From positions 124,001 through 188,000 of the forward strand of contig NZ_CANMPM010000004.1 of assembly GCF_947499845.1 (NCBI RefSeq): DNA of 64,000 nucleotides, in the 5' to 3' direction. Position numbers and translations under genes: made by a program. The DNA is from an uncultured Pseudokineococcus sp. Its GTDB lineage: Bacteria; Actinomycetota; Actinomycetes; Actinomycetales; Quadrisphaeraceae. This document shows, piece after piece, positions 45,189 to 54,085 of the stretch; the first letter of the stretch is position 1, and every line of letters starts with the position of its first letter. Below the pieces are notes generated by a model. It was not told the origin of the DNA. It saw only the letters and a list, made by a program, of their open reading frames with translations, and did no database searches.

Positions 45189-46676
45189 ATGAACCGCAGG
45201 GCGACGACGCTCGGCGTGATGGCCACCACCCTGGCGATGCTGGGAGCCGGTGTGGCGCAGGCCGACACCCTCAAGAACGACGTGGGCAACGACGTCGGCG
45301 GGAGCGGCAACGTGCGCGCCGTCGACGTCGGCACGGCCACGACGGTGAACTACCGCATCCAGGACACCATGGGGAAGGGCTGCGACCCGGCGGACGGGTC
45401 GCCCGCGACGGTCACGCTCGTCGTCCCGGCCGGTGTCACGGTGACGCCGGCGAAGCTCGTCTTCACCTCGTGCGACACGACGCAGCCGGTCACCTTCAGC
45501 TCGACCACCGCAGGGCGCTACTCGGTGACCTCGACCGTGCAAGACCTGAGGGGCGACTACCAGACGACGCCCTCCAACTTCTTCCTCGACGTCACGGCGC
45601 CCGTCGTCGTCACGCCCCCGCCGCCCCCGCCCGCCCCGGACGCCGACGGCGACGGCGTCCCCGACACCTCCGATAACTGCCCGGCGGCGGCCAACACCGA
45701 CCAGGCGGACGCCGACGGCGACGGCCTCGGCGACGCCTGCGACAGCAACTCCTACGCTCCCGCGGTCGGCGTCGTGGCCCTCGACGCCAGCGGGCTCGAG
45801 GGCGCCGGCCTGGAGACGGCGGGCTCCTTCACGGACCGCGACGGCGACGGGAGCCTCACCCTCACCCAGGTGTCCGGCGAGGGCTCGGTGGTCGACCTCG
45901 GCGGCGGTCGCTTCAGCTGGGGCCACGCCGCGCGCGACGACGCGAGCGGCTCGGTCACGGTCCAGGCCACCGACGGCGAGCACGCCCCCGCGACGCAGAC
46001 CTTCAGGTGGTCCGCGGCCAACGTGGCCCCCGTCGTCGGCGCCGTCACGGTGGGGCACCTGGGCTCCTGCACCGCGGACCTCTCGGCGACCTTCACCGAC
46101 GCGGGCCTCGACGACACGCACACCGCCGTCGTGACCTGGCAGGACGGGGTCAGCACCGACCTGGGCGCCGTCGCGGGCTCCGTGTCCTCCCGCCGCACCT
46201 TCACGAGCGCCGGCACCTACACCGCGACCGTCACCGTGACCGACGACGACGGCGGCTTGAGTTCGGCGTCCACGGCCTCCGCCTTCACCACCGGAGGCAC
46301 GCCGAGCGCGATCCTCCAGCCGATCAACACGACCGGGACGCGCAGCTCCTTCAAGTCGGGCAGCAGCATCCCCGTCAAGATCACCGTCAAGGACTGCGGC
46401 GGCGCCCCGATGGCGGGCTTGGCGCCCTCCGTCAGCCTCGTCAAGGGCGACAGCGTCCCGGACTTCGCGGTCAACGAGGCGCTGACCACCGCCTCGGCGA
46501 CGAACGGCAAGCTCATGACCTGGGACGCCACCGCGCAGCAGTACGTCTTCGTCATGTCGACGAAGAGCAACCAGCTCACCGGCGGCGCGCTGACGGAGGG
46601 CACGTACACGGTCTCGGTCTCCGACCCGAGCTTCTGGGGGGCCGCGGCGAAGGCCACCTTCGACGTCCGCAGGTAG
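45189..46676 (+). CDS. Secreted protein with thrombospondin type-3 Ca-binding repeats and PKD-like domain
   Basis: The 495-residue protein starts with a Sec signal peptide (MNRRATTLGVMATTLAMLGAGVAQA, cleavage near residue 25). A beta-rich N-terminal domain (~26-145) precedes a Pro linker, then TSP3 repeats (DADGDGVPDTSDNCPAAAN, ADADGDGLGDACD) that bind calcium, a cadherin/PKD-like pair (about 190-375, ending GTYTATVTVTDDDGG) and a final PxKF-type domain (FKSGSSIPVKITVKDCGG to WGAAAKATFDVRR). There is no LPXTG or C-terminal membrane anchor, so it should be released or held non-covalently. The ATG has GGAG nine bases upstream. It is followed by a strong terminator and preceded by a two-component system. 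Confidence 0.85.
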   Translation: MNRRATTLGVMATTLAMLGAGVAQADTLKNDVGNDVGGSGNVRAVDVGTATTVNYRIQDTMGKGCDPADGSPATVTLVVPAGVTVTPAKLVFTSCDTTQPVTFSSTTAGRYSVTSTVQDLRGDYQTTPSNFFLDVTAPVVVTPPPPPPAPDADGDGVPDTSDNCPAAANTDQADADGDGLGDACDSNSYAPAVGVVALDASGLEGAGLETAGSFTDRDGDGSLTLTQVSGEGSVVDLGGGRFSWGHAARDDASGSVTVQATDGEHAPATQTFRWSAANVAPVVGAVTVGHLGSCTADLSATFTDAGLDDTHTAVVTWQDGVSTDLGAVAGSVSSRRTFTSAGTYTATVTVTDDDGGLSSASTASAFTTGGTPSAILQPINTTGTRSSFKSGSSIPVKITVKDCGGAPMAGLAPSVSLVKGDSVPDFAVNEALTTASATNGKLMTWDATAQQYVFVMSTKSNQLTGGALTEGTYTVSVSDPSFWGAAAKATFDVRR

Positions 46677-46692
46677 CAGGGGGTACTTCCCT

Positions 46693-46729
46693 GGACGGGG
46701 CCGGGCGGGACTCCCGCCCGGCCCCGTCC
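46693..46729 (+). terminator. 17-bp perfect hairpin behind the secreted-protein gene
   Basis: GGACGGGGCCGGGCGGG (46693-46709) pairs fully with 46713-46729 around a three-base loop, 16 bp after the stop; no U-tract. Confidence 0.75.
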
Positions 46730-46837
46730 GCGCGTCCGCCCCCGGTCGGCGGTCGCTCGACCGCTCGCCACCCCGGCGCTGCGGAGCCTCCGGCCGGGGA
46801 CGTGCGACCGGCCGGCGCGGGTGCCAGCATCCGGGGC

Positions 46838-47620
46838 GTGCGAGAGGTCCGAGCCCTGCCGGTCGACCGGCTGCCCGGGGACGTCCCCTTCCTGCGCTGG
46901 CACCTGGCCCCCTCGCGCGTGCACGGCGCCTGGCGGCGGGGCGCGGCGACCGGCGTGCTCGCCGACCGGCGTCGCGGGCGCTCGCTCGTCGTCCTCGGCC
47001 CCGCCGACGACGCCGCGGCGCTCGTCGCGGCCGTCCTCGACGACGCGGCCCCGGCGCTCGTGACGCTGCCGCGCGGCACGCCCGACCTGCTGCAGGCCCG
47101 GGAGCCCGCCGTGGGCGCGCGTCTGGTCGGCGGCGACGACTGGGACTGGGCGTGGACGGCGTCCGCGCCGGCGGCGCCCCTCGCCGGCGAGGAGCACGTG
47201 GCCGTCCTCGACGTCGGCGCCCTCGAGCGGCCGGGGCCGGACGCCGCCGCGGTGGCGGACCTGCTGGCCGCGGCCAGCCCGCGCTCGTCGGTGCAGCCGG
47301 GGGACGCGCACGCGCGCGCCTGGTTCGGCCTCCGCCGCGGCGACCGCGTCGTCGCGTGCGTCGCCGCGACCGGCGACGACGGCGGCCCCGCGCCGCACCT
47401 GGCGTCCGTGGCGACCCACCCCGACCTGCGCGGACGGGGCCGGGGGGCGGCCGTCACCGCGGGGGCGACACGGCACCTCCTGCGGGAGGCGCCCGCCGTC
47501 ACGCTCGGGATGTACGCCGACAACGACGTCGCCCGGCGGATGTACACGCGGCTCGGGTGGACCTGGGCGCACCGGTTCTCCTCCCGGGTCGTGCGCCCGG
47601 CGGCCGACGCCGCGGCCTGA
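46838..47620 (+). CDS. GNAT-family N-acetyltransferase, two-domain
   Basis: The 260-residue protein has a divergent N-terminal half (about 1-140, LPGDVPFLRWHLAPSRVHGAW) and a recognisable C-terminal GNAT fold: HLASVATHPDLRGRGRGAAVTAGATRHLL (acetyl-CoA pyrophosphate loop with RGRG) followed by LGMYADNDVARRMYTRLGW. The substrate is unknown. The GTG start at 46838 lies just ahead of REVRALPVDRL. It is convergent with the DUF6328 gene (3 bp gap), so it is a single-gene unit. Confidence 0.78.
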   Translation: MREVRALPVDRLPGDVPFLRWHLAPSRVHGAWRRGAATGVLADRRRGRSLVVLGPADDAAALVAAVLDDAAPALVTLPRGTPDLLQAREPAVGARLVGGDDWDWAWTASAPAAPLAGEEHVAVLDVGALERPGPDAAAVADLLAAASPRSSVQPGDAHARAWFGLRRGDRVVACVAATGDDGGPAPHLASVATHPDLRGRGRGAAVTAGATRHLLREAPAVTLGMYADNDVARRMYTRLGWTWAHRFSSRVVRPAADAAA

Positions 47621-47623
47621 CCC

Positions 47624-48127
47624 CTACCGGCGCCCGGCGCGCCGACGCCGGCTGAGGGGCAGGGCGCCCCACGTCACGACGGCGAGGGCCGCGAGCGCGC
47701 TCGTGGCGATGACCGCCAGCACGTCGCCGAAGAGGACCCGGACGACGAGGAAGGCCGCCGACCCGAGCGCCAGGGCCAGCAGGGCGATGCCCCCGACCGC
47801 CTGGCGGTTCGCCGTCCGCAGCAGGCCCTCCTTGTCGTAGGGGTAGCCGCGGAGCCGGTGGTAGGCGCTCACGCCGCCGAAGAGCACCACGGCGGCCAGC
47901 GCGGAGAGGAAGGCGACGAGGTAGGCGACGCGGCTCGTCCCGTCCTCGCCCTCCCACCCGGACTGGAACGGCACGGTGAGGAGGAACGCCACGAGCACCG
48001 TCGTCGCCGGCATGAGCAGGCGCAGCTCCCCCGAGAGCTCGTCGAGGCGGCGGTCGAGGTCGTCGGACGTGACCGGGTGCTCGCCGTCCGCGGAGCGGGA
48101 GGCCGGGTCGGGGCCGTCGTCGCGCAC
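47624..48127 (-). CDS. DUF6328 membrane protein
   Basis: The 167-residue protein has a short polar lead, then LDRRLDELSGELRLLMPATTVLVAFLLTVPF and three further membrane segments. The loop SAYHRLRGYPYDKEGLLRTANRQAVGG between segments 2 and 3 is the most conserved-looking part, as in the DUF6328 family. The function is unknown. GTG 48127 is six bases behind a CAGGAT hexamer, the leaderless geometry seen at other single genes here. It is divergent from the AAA ATPase gene. Confidence 0.82.
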   Translation of the reverse strand: MRDDGPDPASRSADGEHPVTSDDLDRRLDELSGELRLLMPATTVLVAFLLTVPFQSGWEGEDGTSRVAYLVAFLSALAAVVLFGGVSAYHRLRGYPYDKEGLLRTANRQAVGGIALLALALGSAAFLVVRVLFGDVLAVIATSALAALAVVTWGALPLSRRRRAGRR

Positions 48128-48204
48128 GTCGCCATCCTGGCGTCCCGCCCCCTCCGGCCGGGCCGTCCCCAGGTCCCGTCGCGGCGCGGCGCCCGGGGCG
48201 GACG

Positions 48205-48210
48205 TAGCGT
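48205..48210 (+). promoter_or_regulatory. Candidate leaderless -10 of the AAA ATPase/VWA operon
   Basis: TAGCGT ends six bases before GTG 48217. Confidence 0.45.
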
Positions 48211-48216
48211 GAGGCG

Positions 48217-49713
48217 GTGACCCCTCCGGCTGAGCCGACCCCCTCCGCCCCCACCGGCATGACCGCCCCCGTCGACGCCACCGAGCTCCTGCTCGACCCC
48301 GTCCCGCCCGCCGACCTCCCCCGCACCCTCGGCGCCCTGCGCGCCAGCGGCCACGTCCTGCGCGGCGTGCGCGAGGAGATGCGCGAGAACCTCCTCGCCG
48401 CCATGCGCGCGGGCCGCACCGCCGCCGAGCGCTTCCCCGGCGTCGTCGGCTACGAGGACACGGTCGTCCCCGAGGTCGAGCGCGCCCTGCTCGCCGGGCA
48501 CGACCTCGTGCTGCTCGGCGAGCGCGGCCAGGGCAAGACGCGCCTGGCCCGCACCCTCGTCGGCCTCCTCGACGAGTGGACGCCCGTCGTCGCCGGCAGC
48601 GAGCTGCACGACCACCCCTACGCGCCCGTCTCGGCGACCGCGCGGGCCCTGGCCGCCGAGCACGGCGACGACCTCGAGGTCGGCTGGCTGCACCGCAGCT
48701 CGCGGTACACCGAGAAGCTGGCGACGCCGGACACCAGCGTCGGCGACCTCGTCGGCGACGTCGACCCGGTGAAGGTCGCGCAGGGCCGCAGCCTCGGGGA
48801 CCCCGAGACCATCCACTTCGGCCTCGTGCCGCGGGCCCACCGCGGGATCTTCGTGGTCAACGAGCTGCCCGACCTCGCCGAGCGCATCCAGGTGGCGCTG
48901 CTCAACGTCCTCGAGGAGCGCGACATCCAGGTCCGCGGGTACGCCCTGCGCCTGCCGCTCGACCTCCTCGTCGTCGCCACGGCGAACCCCGAGGACTACA
49001 CGAACCGCGGGCGGATCATCACGCCGCTGAAGGACCGCTTCGGGGCCGAGGTCCGCACCCACTACCCCCTCGACGTCGACGCCGAGGTCGCGCTGGTCCG
49101 GCAGGAGGCCGCGCTCGCGGCCGAGCTGCCCGACGTCCTGCTCGAGGTCCTCGTGCGCTTCACCCGGGCCGTGCGCGAGTCGCCGTCGGTGGACCAGCGC
49201 TCCGGCGTCTCGGCGCGCTTCGCCGTCGCCGCCGCCGAGACGACGGCCGCCGCCGCGCTGCGCCGCTCGGCCCTCGTCGGCGAGCAGCCCGCCGTGGCCC
49301 GCGTCGGCGACACCGCCTCGGTCGTGACGACGCTGCGCGGCAAGGTCGAGTTCGAGTCCGGCGAGGAGGGCCGCGAGCACGACGTCCTCGAGCACCTGCG
49401 GCGCACCGCCGTGGCCGAGGTGTTCCGGCGCCGCACGCGCGGGCTCGACCTGTCGGGCTTCACCTCCGTGGTCGCCGAAGGCGGGACCGTCGAGACGGGC
49501 GAGCTCGTGCCCGCCGCCGACGTCCTCGCCTCGCTCGGCGCGGTGCCGGGCCTCGCGCAGGTGCTCGACGCCTTCGGCTTCGGCGACGAGCCCAGCGCCC
49601 CGCAGGCCGCCTCGGCCGTCGAGCTCGTCCTCGAGGGGCTGCACCTGCTGCGGCGCCTCGGCAAGGAGGTCGTCGAGGCTCCCGGCGGGCCCCGCACGCT
49701 CTACGGCGGCTGA
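48217..49713 (+). CDS. MoxR/magnesium-chelatase-like AAA ATPase paired with a VWA protein
   Basis: The 498-residue ATPase has Walker A LLGERGQGKTRLARTL (about residue 100), Walker B IFVVNELPDLAERIQVALLNVLEERDI, sensor/arginine elements in LVVATANPEDYTNRGRIITPLKDRFGAEV and a C-terminal lid with an Ala/Leu-rich helix. Such ATPases work with a VWA-domain partner, here the next gene, to load metals or remodel protein complexes. The GTG at 48217 is supported by the TAGCGT hexamer; ATG 48259 is an alternative. The substrate of this pair in actinobacteria is not known. Confidence 0.85.
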   Translation: MTPPAEPTPSAPTGMTAPVDATELLLDPVPPADLPRTLGALRASGHVLRGVREEMRENLLAAMRAGRTAAERFPGVVGYEDTVVPEVERALLAGHDLVLLGERGQGKTRLARTLVGLLDEWTPVVAGSELHDHPYAPVSATARALAAEHGDDLEVGWLHRSSRYTEKLATPDTSVGDLVGDVDPVKVAQGRSLGDPETIHFGLVPRAHRGIFVVNELPDLAERIQVALLNVLEERDIQVRGYALRLPLDLLVVATANPEDYTNRGRIITPLKDRFGAEVRTHYPLDVDAEVALVRQEAALAAELPDVLLEVLVRFTRAVRESPSVDQRSGVSARFAVAAAETTAAAALRRSALVGEQPAVARVGDTASVVTTLRGKVEFESGEEGREHDVLEHLRRTAVAEVFRRRTRGLDLSGFTSVVAEGGTVETGELVPAADVLASLGAVPGLAQVLDAFGFGDEPSAPQAASAVELVLEGLHLLRRLGKEVVEAPGGPRTLYGG

Positions 49714-49808
49714 CCGCCCCGCCCCGGCCCGCGCCCGGACAGGTCCGCCCAGGGCCGGTCCGGGCCGGCGCCCGTCCCGCACCGCACGCCCCTCCCCGGG
49801 AGGTCCTC

Positions 49809-51830
49809 ATGGCCCGCTTCTCCTACGGCGCGTGGGCCGGCGGCCCCGACCCGCTGGCCGGCCCGCTCGACGTCCGCGCCGCCGTCGACGCCCTCGGGCG
49901 CGAGGTCATGGAGGGCCGCAGCGTGCGCGACGCGCTGCGCGACCTCCTCGAACGCGGCGAGGACGGGCGCCGCGGGCTGCGCGACCTCGCCGCCCGGGCG
50001 GCGCGGAGGCAGAAGGAGCTGCGACGCTCCGGCGACCTGGCGGGGCCGCTGCAGCGCGCCCGCGAGCAGCTCGCGCAGGCCCTCGACGCCGAGCGCGAGG
50101 CACTGGCCATGTCCGACGACGACGACGCTCGCGAGCGCGAGCAGCGCCTCGACGACCTCCCCCGCGACACGGCCGAGGCGGTGCGCGAGCTCGAGGACGA
50201 CGAGTGGCGCAGCCCGGTGGCCGAGCAGCTCTACCGCCAGATCCGCGAGCAGCTGCGCGACGACGTCATGGGAGCCCAGTTCGCCGGGCTGCGCGACGCG
50301 CTGGCCGCGGCCCGGGAGGCCCGCCGGGCCGCCGAGGAGGGAGGCGACGCCGAGGGCGCCCGCGCCCAGCAGGCCGCCGCGATGGCGCAGATGAAGGACA
50401 TGCTCGCCGACCTCAACGCCCTGCTGGCCGCTCACGCGCGCGGCGAGGACACGACCGAGCAGTTCGAGCAGTTCATGGAGCGCCACGGCGACGCCTTCGG
50501 CGACGACCGCCCGGAGAGCGTCGAGGAGCTCGTCGACGAGCTGGCGCGCCGGCAGGCGGCCATGGACCGGATGCTCTCGTCCCTGTCGCCCCAGCAGCGC
50601 GCCGAGCTCTCCGACCTCATGGCGGACGCCCTCGGCGACGCCGGCCTCGAGGCGGAGATGGCGGCGCTGGGCGACGCGCTGCGCGCCCTGCGGCCGGGCC
50701 TCGACCGGCGCTCGCGGGAGCGCTTCACCGGCTCCGACCCGATGGGCGTGGGCGAGGCGACCGACGCCCTCGCCGAGCTCTCCGACCTCGACTCCCTCTC
50801 GCAGGCCCTGGGGCAGGACTACCCGGGGGCGACGCTCGACGACGTCGACGTGGAGGCCGTCGAGCGCCAGCTCGGTGCCGGGGCGGCGGCCGACGTCCGG
50901 GCGCTGCAGGAGCTGGACGCCGAGCTCCGCCGCCAGGGCTGGCTCTCGCGCGACGGCGCCGACGCGCTGTCCCTCACCCCGAAGGCGATGCGACGGCTGG
51001 GGCAGACGGCGCTCGCGGCCGTCTTCTCGCGGCTGCGCGGCGGGCGGCGGGGCCAGCACGACGACCGGTCGGCGGGCGCCGCCGGCGAGGCGACGGGCAG
51101 CTGGCGCGCGTGGGAGTTCGGCGACGAGCAGCCCCTCGACGCCGTCCGCACCGTCCAGCGCGCGGTGCTGCGGACGGCGGGGACGCCCGGGCGCCGGGAA
51201 GGCGGGGCTGTGACGCTCGACGTCGAGGACTTCGCCGTCGTCGAGACCGAGCGCCGCACGGGCGCCGCCGTGGCGCTGTGCGTCGACCTGTCCTTCTCCA
51301 TGGTGGCGGAGGGGCGCTGGGCGCCGATGAAGCAGACGGCGCTCGCTCTCTCCCACCTCATCGCGACCCGCTTCCCCGGCGACGAGCTGGAGATCATCGG
51401 CTTCGGGCGCACCGCCGAGGTCCTGACGGCGGCCGAGCTCGCCGCCGTCGAGCCGTCCGGCGTGCAGGGCACCAACCTCCAGCACGCCCTCGCGCTGGCG
51501 CGCCGCCACGTCGGCCGGCACCCCGGCCTGGACCCCGTCGTCCTCGTCGTCACCGACGGCGAGCCGACGGCGCACCTCGAGGACGGCGAGGCCGTGTTCT
51601 GGTGGCCGAGCCTGCCCGAGACGATCGAGGCGACCGTCCACGAGGTCGACGCGCTCACCCGGATGCGGACGCCGATCAGCACCTTCGTCCTCGGCGACGA
51701 CCCGGGCCTGCGCCGCTTCGTGGACGCCCTCGCGCGCCGCAACGGCGGCCGGGTGCTCGCGCCGTCGACCGACCGGCTCGGCGAGTACGTCGTCAGCGAC
51801 TACCTCGACGCCCGCGCCTTCCGAGGCTGA
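49809..51830 (+). CDS. VWA-domain protein with MIDAS, partner of the AAA ATPase
   Basis: The 673-residue protein has a long helical, charged N-terminal region (about 20-450, with coiled-coil-like stretches such as QRAREQLAQALDAEREALAM and REARRAAEEGGDAEGARAQQ) and a C-terminal von Willebrand A domain. The metal-ion-dependent adhesion site is complete: DLSFS (in VALCVDLSFSMVAEG), GTNLQHALALA and VVTDGEPTAH. There is no signal peptide, so it acts in the cytoplasm with the ATPase 95 bp upstream. ATG 49809 follows GGGAGG six bases upstream. It is followed by a tandem hairpin array. Confidence 0.87.
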   Translation: MARFSYGAWAGGPDPLAGPLDVRAAVDALGREVMEGRSVRDALRDLLERGEDGRRGLRDLAARAARRQKELRRSGDLAGPLQRAREQLAQALDAEREALAMSDDDDAREREQRLDDLPRDTAEAVRELEDDEWRSPVAEQLYRQIREQLRDDVMGAQFAGLRDALAAAREARRAAEEGGDAEGARAQQAAAMAQMKDMLADLNALLAAHARGEDTTEQFEQFMERHGDAFGDDRPESVEELVDELARRQAAMDRMLSSLSPQQRAELSDLMADALGDAGLEAEMAALGDALRALRPGLDRRSRERFTGSDPMGVGEATDALAELSDLDSLSQALGQDYPGATLDDVDVEAVERQLGAGAAADVRALQELDAELRRQGWLSRDGADALSLTPKAMRRLGQTALAAVFSRLRGGRRGQHDDRSAGAAGEATGSWRAWEFGDEQPLDAVRTVQRAVLRTAGTPGRREGGAVTLDVEDFAVVETERRTGAAVALCVDLSFSMVAEGRWAPMKQTALALSHLIATRFPGDELEIIGFGRTAEVLTAAELAAVEPSGVQGTNLQHALALARRHVGRHPGLDPVVLVVTDGEPTAHLEDGEAVFWWPSLPETIEATVHEVDALTRMRTPISTFVLGDDPGLRRFVDALARRNGGRVLAPSTDRLGEYVVSDYLDARAFRG

Positions 51831-51840
51831 CGGCGCTCCG

Positions 51841-52022
51841 GCGGAGGTGATGCCTCCACCGTCGAAGGGCACCTACGGGTGAAGGAGGCGTCACCTCCAC
51901 CCCCGGAGGCCCCCACGACGTGAAGGAGGCGTCACCTTCACCCCCAGGAGCCTCTGAGACGTGAAGGAGGCGTCACCTCCACCTCAGGAGGCGCCCCACC
52001 TGGGAGGAGGCATCACCTCCAC
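51841..52022. repeat. Tandem 41-bp palindromic repeats between convergent genes
   Basis: Three regular units start at 51879, 51920 and 51961 (41 bp steps), flanked by degenerate copies at about 51841 and 52000. The core GTGAAGGAGGCGTCACCTYC is the reverse complement of the core in the array at 21535-21768, with the same period. The array fills the whole gap between the VWA stop and the stop of the convergent oxidoreductase gene. Confidence 0.85.
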
Positions 52023-52024
52023 GG

Positions 52025-52834
52025 TCAGGCGTTGCGCTCGTCGCGCCAGGCGAGCCAGTCGCGCAGGGGGCCGAGGTCGTAGTCCGGGCCGCCGGTGCTC
52101 ACGGTGAAGAGGGTGACGCCGGCGCCGAGCATCGCGTCGCCGACGGCGGACGGGTCGCCCTCGACGCCGGCGGAGCGCTCGACCTCCCGCGGGTCGCGGC
52201 CGAGGTCGCGGCAGTAGCCGTCGAGGATCGCGCCCTTGCGCTGGACCGTCTCGGCGTCGCCGAAGGCGTGCCAGATGTCGGCGTGCCGGGCGACGAGGGG
52301 CAGCGTCTTCCTCTCGCCGCTGCCGCCGACCATGACGGGGATGTCGCGGACGGGCGCCGGGTTGAGCTTCGCCCAGCGCGCCTCGATGCGCGGCAGGGCC
52401 TCGCCGAGGTCGCCGATGCGGGCGCCGGCGGTGCGGAAGTCGTAGCCGTACTCGTCGTAGTCGCGCTCGAACCAGCCGGCGCCGATGCCGAGGACGAGCC
52501 GTCCGTCGCTGACGTGGTCGACCGTGCGGGCCATGTCGGCCAGCAGGTCGGGGTTCCGGTAGGAGTTGCAGCTGACGAGCGCGCCGATCTCCACCCGCTC
52601 GGTGGCCTCGGCCCAGGCGCCGAGCATGGTCCAGCACTCGAAGTGCTTGCCGTCGGGCTCGCCGTACAGCGGGAAGAAGTGGTCCCAGTTCATCACCAGG
52701 TCGACGCCGGCCTCCTCGGCGGCGGCGACGGCACGACGGATCTGGGCGTAGTCGGCGTGCTGCGGCTGGATCTGCACCCCGACGCGCACGGGGCGGGCGG
52801 CGTCCGGGGTCTGGCCGGTCTCGGCGGTGGTCAC
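52025..52834 (-). CDS. LLM-class F420-dependent oxidoreductase
   Basis: The 269-residue TIM-barrel protein of the luciferase-like family shows RVGVQIQPQHADYAQIRRAV, WDHFFPLYGEP, TERVEIGALVSCNSYRNPDLLA, LVLGIGAGWFERDYDEYGYDF and a C-terminal variant close to the F420-using actinobacterial group. The cofactor assignment follows family knowledge; substrate unknown. GTG 52834 is preceded at six bases by TAGTCT (leaderless). It is convergent with the VWA gene. Confidence 0.88.
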   Translation of the reverse strand: MTTAETGQTPDAARPVRVGVQIQPQHADYAQIRRAVAAAEEAGVDLVMNWDHFFPLYGEPDGKHFECWTMLGAWAEATERVEIGALVSCNSYRNPDLLADMARTVDHVSDGRLVLGIGAGWFERDYDEYGYDFRTAGARIGDLGEALPRIEARWAKLNPAPVRDIPVMVGGSGERKTLPLVARHADIWHAFGDAETVQRKGAILDGYCRDLGRDPREVERSAGVEGDPSAVGDAMLGAGVTLFTVSTGGPDYDLGPLRDWLAWRDERNA

Positions 52835-52840
52835 GCCCGG

Positions 52841-52846
52841 AGACTA
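52841..52846 (-). promoter_or_regulatory. Candidate leaderless -10 of the F420-type oxidoreductase
   Basis: TAGTCT on the minus strand, six bases ahead of GTG 52834. Confidence 0.5.
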
Positions 52847-52886
52847 CGAGCGCGGTGCCCCCAGCGGGGCGACCCGTCGAGAGCGG

Positions 52887-53504
52887 TCAGGAGGCGCTGC
52901 GGCGGCGGGCGCGCAGCAGCTCGACGGCGAAGGGCAGCAGCGACACGACCACCACGACGGCGATGATCGGCAGGAGGTAGGTGTCGATGCCAGGGATCCG
53001 CGCGCCGAGCTCGTGGCCGACGAAGATGAGGCCGAGCGACCAGACGAGCCCGCCCGCGGCCTGCCACAGCGTGAAGGAGCCGGCGCGCATGCCGACGGTG
53101 CCGGCGAGCGGGTTCATGAGGGTGCGCACCACGGGGATGAAGCGCGCCAGCACGACGGCCTTGCCGTAGCCGTAGCGCTCGAGGACGCCCTCGGCCCGGC
53201 GCACCCCGGCCTGCAGGCGCGGGCGGTCGGGACGGTCCAGCAGCGCCGGTCCCGCCCGCCGGCCGATGAGGTAGCCCACCTCGGCCCCGGCGAGCGCCCC
53301 GGCCGCGGCGGCCGCCATCGCCGCGCCCAGCGGCAGGTGGGCCGTGTCGCTCGCCGACGTCGCCGTGAGGATGCCCGCCGAGAACAGCAGCGAGTCACCC
53401 GGCAGGAAGAAGCCGACGAGCAGTCCCGTCTCGGCGAAGAGGACCGCGAAGAGCCCCACCAGCCCGAAGGTCGCGAGCAGGTGCTGGGGGTCGAGGAGGC
53501 TCAC
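52887..53504 (-). CDS. DedA-family membrane protein
   Basis: The 205-residue protein has the DedA/SNARE-associated core: FAETGLLVGFFLPGDSLLFSAG, GALAGAEVGYLIGRRAG, VVLARFIPVVRTLMNPLAG (conserved RF-P-VR) and about five membrane segments. DedA proteins act as lipid carrier flippases, including undecaprenyl phosphate. GTG 53504 has AGGA upstream and a CAGGAT hexamer six bases away; a start 18 bp upstream is also open. Confidence 0.92.
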   Translation of the reverse strand: MSLLDPQHLLATFGLVGLFAVLFAETGLLVGFFLPGDSLLFSAGILTATSASDTAHLPLGAAMAAAAAGALAGAEVGYLIGRRAGPALLDRPDRPRLQAGVRRAEGVLERYGYGKAVVLARFIPVVRTLMNPLAGTVGMRAGSFTLWQAAGGLVWSLGLIFVGHELGARIPGIDTYLLPIIAVVVVVSLLPFAVELLRARRRSAS

Positions 53505-53560
53505 AGCGTCATCCTGGCCCACCTGTCACCGGGTCGCCCGTGAGCGGGCTGGGCGCAGCC

Positions 53561-54085
53561 CTAGAGCCGCCCCTGCTCCAGCCGCGTGAAGACCGGCGAG
53601 TAGACGGCCTCCCCCACGGGCGCGTCGGCGGCCAGCCGCCGCGCCATGAACTCCGGCCCGGCGTAGGGCCCGGTGATGCCGAGCTCCGAGGCCGGCTCGA
53701 AGCGGAAGCGCCCGTAGAACGCGGGGTCGCCGAGGACGAGCACGAGGGTCTCCCCCGCCACCGTGGCCTCGGCGAGGACCCGCTCGACGAGCTGGCGCCC
53801 GACACCGGAGCTCTGGTGGTCCGGGTGCACCGACACGGGCGCCAGCGCGAGGGCCGGCGCCTGCCCGACGTGGATGCGGCTGGCCAGCACGTGGCCGACG
53901 ACGTCGCCGTCGTCGACCGCCACGAGGCTGTACCGGGCGAGGTAGGCGCCCGGCTCGAGCCGCAGCTCGTGCACGAAGGCCGCCTCGGGGCCCGGCTGCG
54001 CGCCCGCCCCCGTGAAGGCGGCGGTGACGACGGCGGCGACGGCGGTCTCGTCCTCGGGCCCCTCGGGGCGGACGACGACGGTCAC
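53561..54085 (-). CDS. GNAT N-acetyltransferase, YhbS-like
   Basis: The 174-residue protein carries a GNAT fold with [24 protein letters not shown] (acetyl-CoA loop) and the YhbS-type segment [24 protein letters not shown]. The start [16 protein letters not shown] is at a GTG overlapping the aspS stop (GTGA), so it is translated behind aspS. The much longer open frame through aspS is read-through. The substrate is unknown. Confidence 0.88.
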   Translation of the reverse strand: MTVVVRPEGPEDETAVAAVVTAAFTGAGAQPGPEAAFVHELRLEPGAYLARYSLVAVDDGDVVGHVLASRIHVGQAPALALAPVSVHPDHQSSGVGRQLVERVLAEATVAGETLVLVLGDPAFYGRFRFEPASELGITGPYAGPEFMARRLAADAPVGEAVYSPVFTRLEQGRL

